DNA of 7,167 nucleotides from JAYZVT01 sp050248375 (GTDB lineage: Bacteria > Pseudomonadota > Alphaproteobacteria > Rhizobiales > Methyloligellaceae), in assembly GCA_050248375.1 (NCBI GenBank), contig JBFWSL010000197.1, forward strand, positions 1-7,167, in the 5' to 3' direction. The translations under genes were made by a program, and so were the position numbers. The notes under the pieces are model-generated. The model had not been told where the DNA came from. It saw only the letters and a program-made list of their open reading frames with translations, and did not search any database. Shown in pieces: positions 6,098-7,167 of this stretch; position 1 is the stretch's first letter; every line of letters begins with the position of its first letter.

Positions 6098-6102
6098 GAT
6101 TT

Positions 6103-6178
6103 TTGGCCCGGTTTCGAATTTGGCCCGGCTTTTAGCGGATTGCGCCGGGTTTGGCCAGCCTTGAGGCGTGGCTTGGCC
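6103..6178. repeat. Four TTGGCC repeats in the secG leader
   Basis: On the plus strand TTGGCC occurs at 6103, 6120, 6151 and 6173. Two of these belong to a longer direct repeat TTTGGCCCGG (6102-6111 and 6119-6128). On the minus strand CCCGGC and GCCGGG (6 bp) can also pair across 14 bases. There is no T-run, so a terminator is unlikely. The repeats may be binding sites or simple low-complexity drift. Confidence 0.3.
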
Positions 6179-6179
6179 G

Positions 6180-6674
6180 TCAGTTCTGGCCCAACTGGCC
6201 GAAATTGCCGAAACGCAGGGATTCCGCCCGCTTCGGTGGGGCGGGCTTGCGCAACGGCAAGGGAATGTCGGGGCCGCTGTTGGCTTTCACCGGCTTGACC
6301 TTGGCGGTCTTGTCGGAGGCGTCTGCCGAGGCTTCCTTGTCCTCGTCGTCACCATCGCCGTTGTCGGTCTTCTTGCCGAGCAACTGGCCGGGCGTGACAC
6401 CCGCCACTTCCATCCCGATGCAGCGGAAGCGGATATCGTCCTCCACCTCGAGCAAGCGGCGGATGCGCTTCAGGTCCCCTTCGGTCATGTTGGTCTTGAC
6501 CCAGTCGGGCTCCTTGTCGAGGAGCGAAGCGGCTCCCTTGGACACGAGTTCGTCATGTTCGGTGATACGGGCCTTGCATTCGTCGGCGCCGAGGGGCTTC
6601 GCCTGGACGCTTGCTGGCGCCGAGAAGCCCGCCACAAACAGAAGGGATACGCAAAGGACTGTCGTCTTCCACAT
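6180..6674 (-). CDS. Small exported protein of unknown function
   Basis: A 164-residue protein I cannot name. It has a clear Sec signal peptide: MWKTT, a hydrophobic core (VLCVSLLFVAGF, 6-17) and an A-x-A-like end SVQA before K26. The mature part has a compact segment DECKARITEHDELVSKG (31-47) to DDIRFRCIGME (79-89), with Cys33 and Cys85 possibly forming a disulfide in the periplasm. An acidic Asp/Glu-rich linker (103-121) and a Lys/Pro-rich stretch (about 122-149) follow, ending RFGNFGQLGQN. The compact part resembles small conserved proteins of other Alphaproteobacteria, from memory only. ATG 6674 was chosen because it starts the signal peptide; the frame stays open upstream to a TTG at 6791, but that would bury the signal. 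No good ribosome binding site is visible. It sits between tpiA and secG, all one strand. Confidence 0.75.
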   Translation of the reverse strand: MWKTTVLCVSLLFVAGFSAPASVQAKPLGADECKARITEHDELVSKGAASLLDKEPDWVKTNMTEGDLKRIRRLLEVEDDIRFRCIGMEVAGVTPGQLLGKKTDNGDGDDEDKEASADASDKTAKVKPVKANSGPDIPLPLRKPAPPKRAESLRFGNFGQLGQN

Positions 6675-6798
6675 GGAGGTATTCGCAGGCCGCGCCTCGA
6701 TGTCTGGCGAAGCCGCTGCCCCGCTCCTCGCCGCGCACCGTAACGAGTCCCCGGTTGAATCGCCAGAGGCCCCTTCCCCTAATCCGAACAAATTCCGT

Positions 6799-7167
6799 TC
6801 AAGAGCGGTAAGCGTCGATAATGCCGTCGAAATCCACGGCTTTCAGGCTTGCCCCGCCAACAAGGGCGCCATTCACATTCGGCACTGCCATGAGCTCGCG
6901 GGCGTTTGCGGGCTTGACGGAGCCGCCGTAGAGCAGCCGCGTGCCCTGTGCGGGTTCCTTGCCGACAATTCGAGAAAGGCGGTCGCGGATATGCGCATGG
7001 GCTTCCGCCACATCCTGCACGGAAGGCGTCAGTCCGGTGCCGATCGCCCAGACAGGCTCATAGGCAATGACACAGTTCGCAGGAGAGGCCGCTTTCGGTA
7101 CGGACCCCTCGACCTGGCCGCTCAGAACGTCCAGGGTCTTGCCGGCGCGGCGTTCGGCCTCCGTCTC
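6799..7167 (-). CDS. tpiA: Triosephosphate isomerase, C-terminal part
   Basis: Interconverts dihydroxyacetone phosphate and glyceraldehyde 3-phosphate in glycolysis and gluconeogenesis, in the cytoplasm. The last 122 residues are present; roughly the first half lies beyond the right edge. The fragment has the catalytic glutamate in AYEPVWAIGTG (fragment residues 35-45, Glu37) with the flexible phosphate-binding loop 6, then LLYGGSVKPANA (loop 7) and NVNGALVGGASLK (loop 8), ending DAYRS and TGA. All expected residues of this half are intact. The reading frame is open to the window edge. It is the most upstream member seen of the minus-strand run. Confidence 0.97.
   Translation of the reverse strand, partial: ETEAERRAGKTLDVLSGQVEGSVPKAASPANCVIAYEPVWAIGTGLTPSVQDVAEAHAHIRDRLSRIVGKEPAQGTRLLYGGSVKPANARELMAVPNVNGALVGGASLKAVDFDGIIDAYRS

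Noticed and set aside
6168..6743. Plus-strand open frame opposite the exported hypothetical protein
   Set aside because: The minus-strand frame has a textbook signal peptide and fits the operon direction; the plus frame has neither.
6786..6800. GAAC-N7-GTTC near the tpiA stop, resembling an SOS box
   Set aside because: The alphaproteobacterial LexA site is a direct repeat (GTTC-N7-GTTC or its complement), while this is an inverted arrangement and overlaps a stop codon.

Overview
The window is GC-rich, densely coding DNA of alphaproteobacterial character. The evidence is the block tpiA - (small secreted protein) - secG - pyrG - VOC protein - kdsA, all on the minus strand, which resembles the tpiA/secG/pyrG/kdsA neighbourhood common in Alphaproteobacteria. 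The SecG sequence (glycine run followed by MTGRG) and the codon use also fit. KdsA makes the Kdo precursor of lipopolysaccharide, so the cell is Gram-negative. I cannot name a genus from sequence alone.

Layout. Bases 1-258 (+) are the 3' end of queF (queuosine biosynthesis). One base later begins a DUF1835/DUF3658-type protein of unknown function (260-1258, +). Next comes a compact BrnT-type toxin-antitoxin pair on the minus strand (2168-1265). The rest is the minus-strand housekeeping run, read from the right edge leftwards: tpiA C-terminal part (7167-6799), an exported hypothetical protein (6674-6180), secG (6097-5738), pyrG (5639-4011), a VOC/glyoxalase-like protein (3957-3085) and kdsA (3072-2227). 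No gap exceeds 300 bases. The largest are 6675-6798, 5640-5737 and 6098-6179; I found no RNA gene, CRISPR array or convincing intrinsic terminator in them.

The main discovery is at the toxin-antitoxin locus. A perfect 26-bp direct repeat lies at 1236-1261 and 2227-2252 and brackets the TA pair, with only 3 bp between the left copy and the antitoxin stop codon. The 965 bp between the copies is visibly AT-richer than the flanks. Each copy contains both the last codons and stop of the DUF1835 gene (plus strand) and the last codons and stop of kdsA (minus strand). Collapsing the repeat gives two convergent genes overlapping tail-to-tail by 23 nt. The TA pair therefore appears to have been inserted into this overlap with duplication of the target, so that both host genes kept an intact end. 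There is no transposase, integrase or obvious terminal inverted repeat inside, so the mechanism is open.

The TA pair is itself unusual. The toxin is a normal BrnT, but its partner has a BrnA-like N-terminal segment, an XRE-type helix-turn-helix in place of the ribbon-helix-helix, and about 100 further helical residues of unknown role. A near-perfect 10+5+10 inverted repeat over the toxin start codon and a consensus-like promoter is a likely operator.
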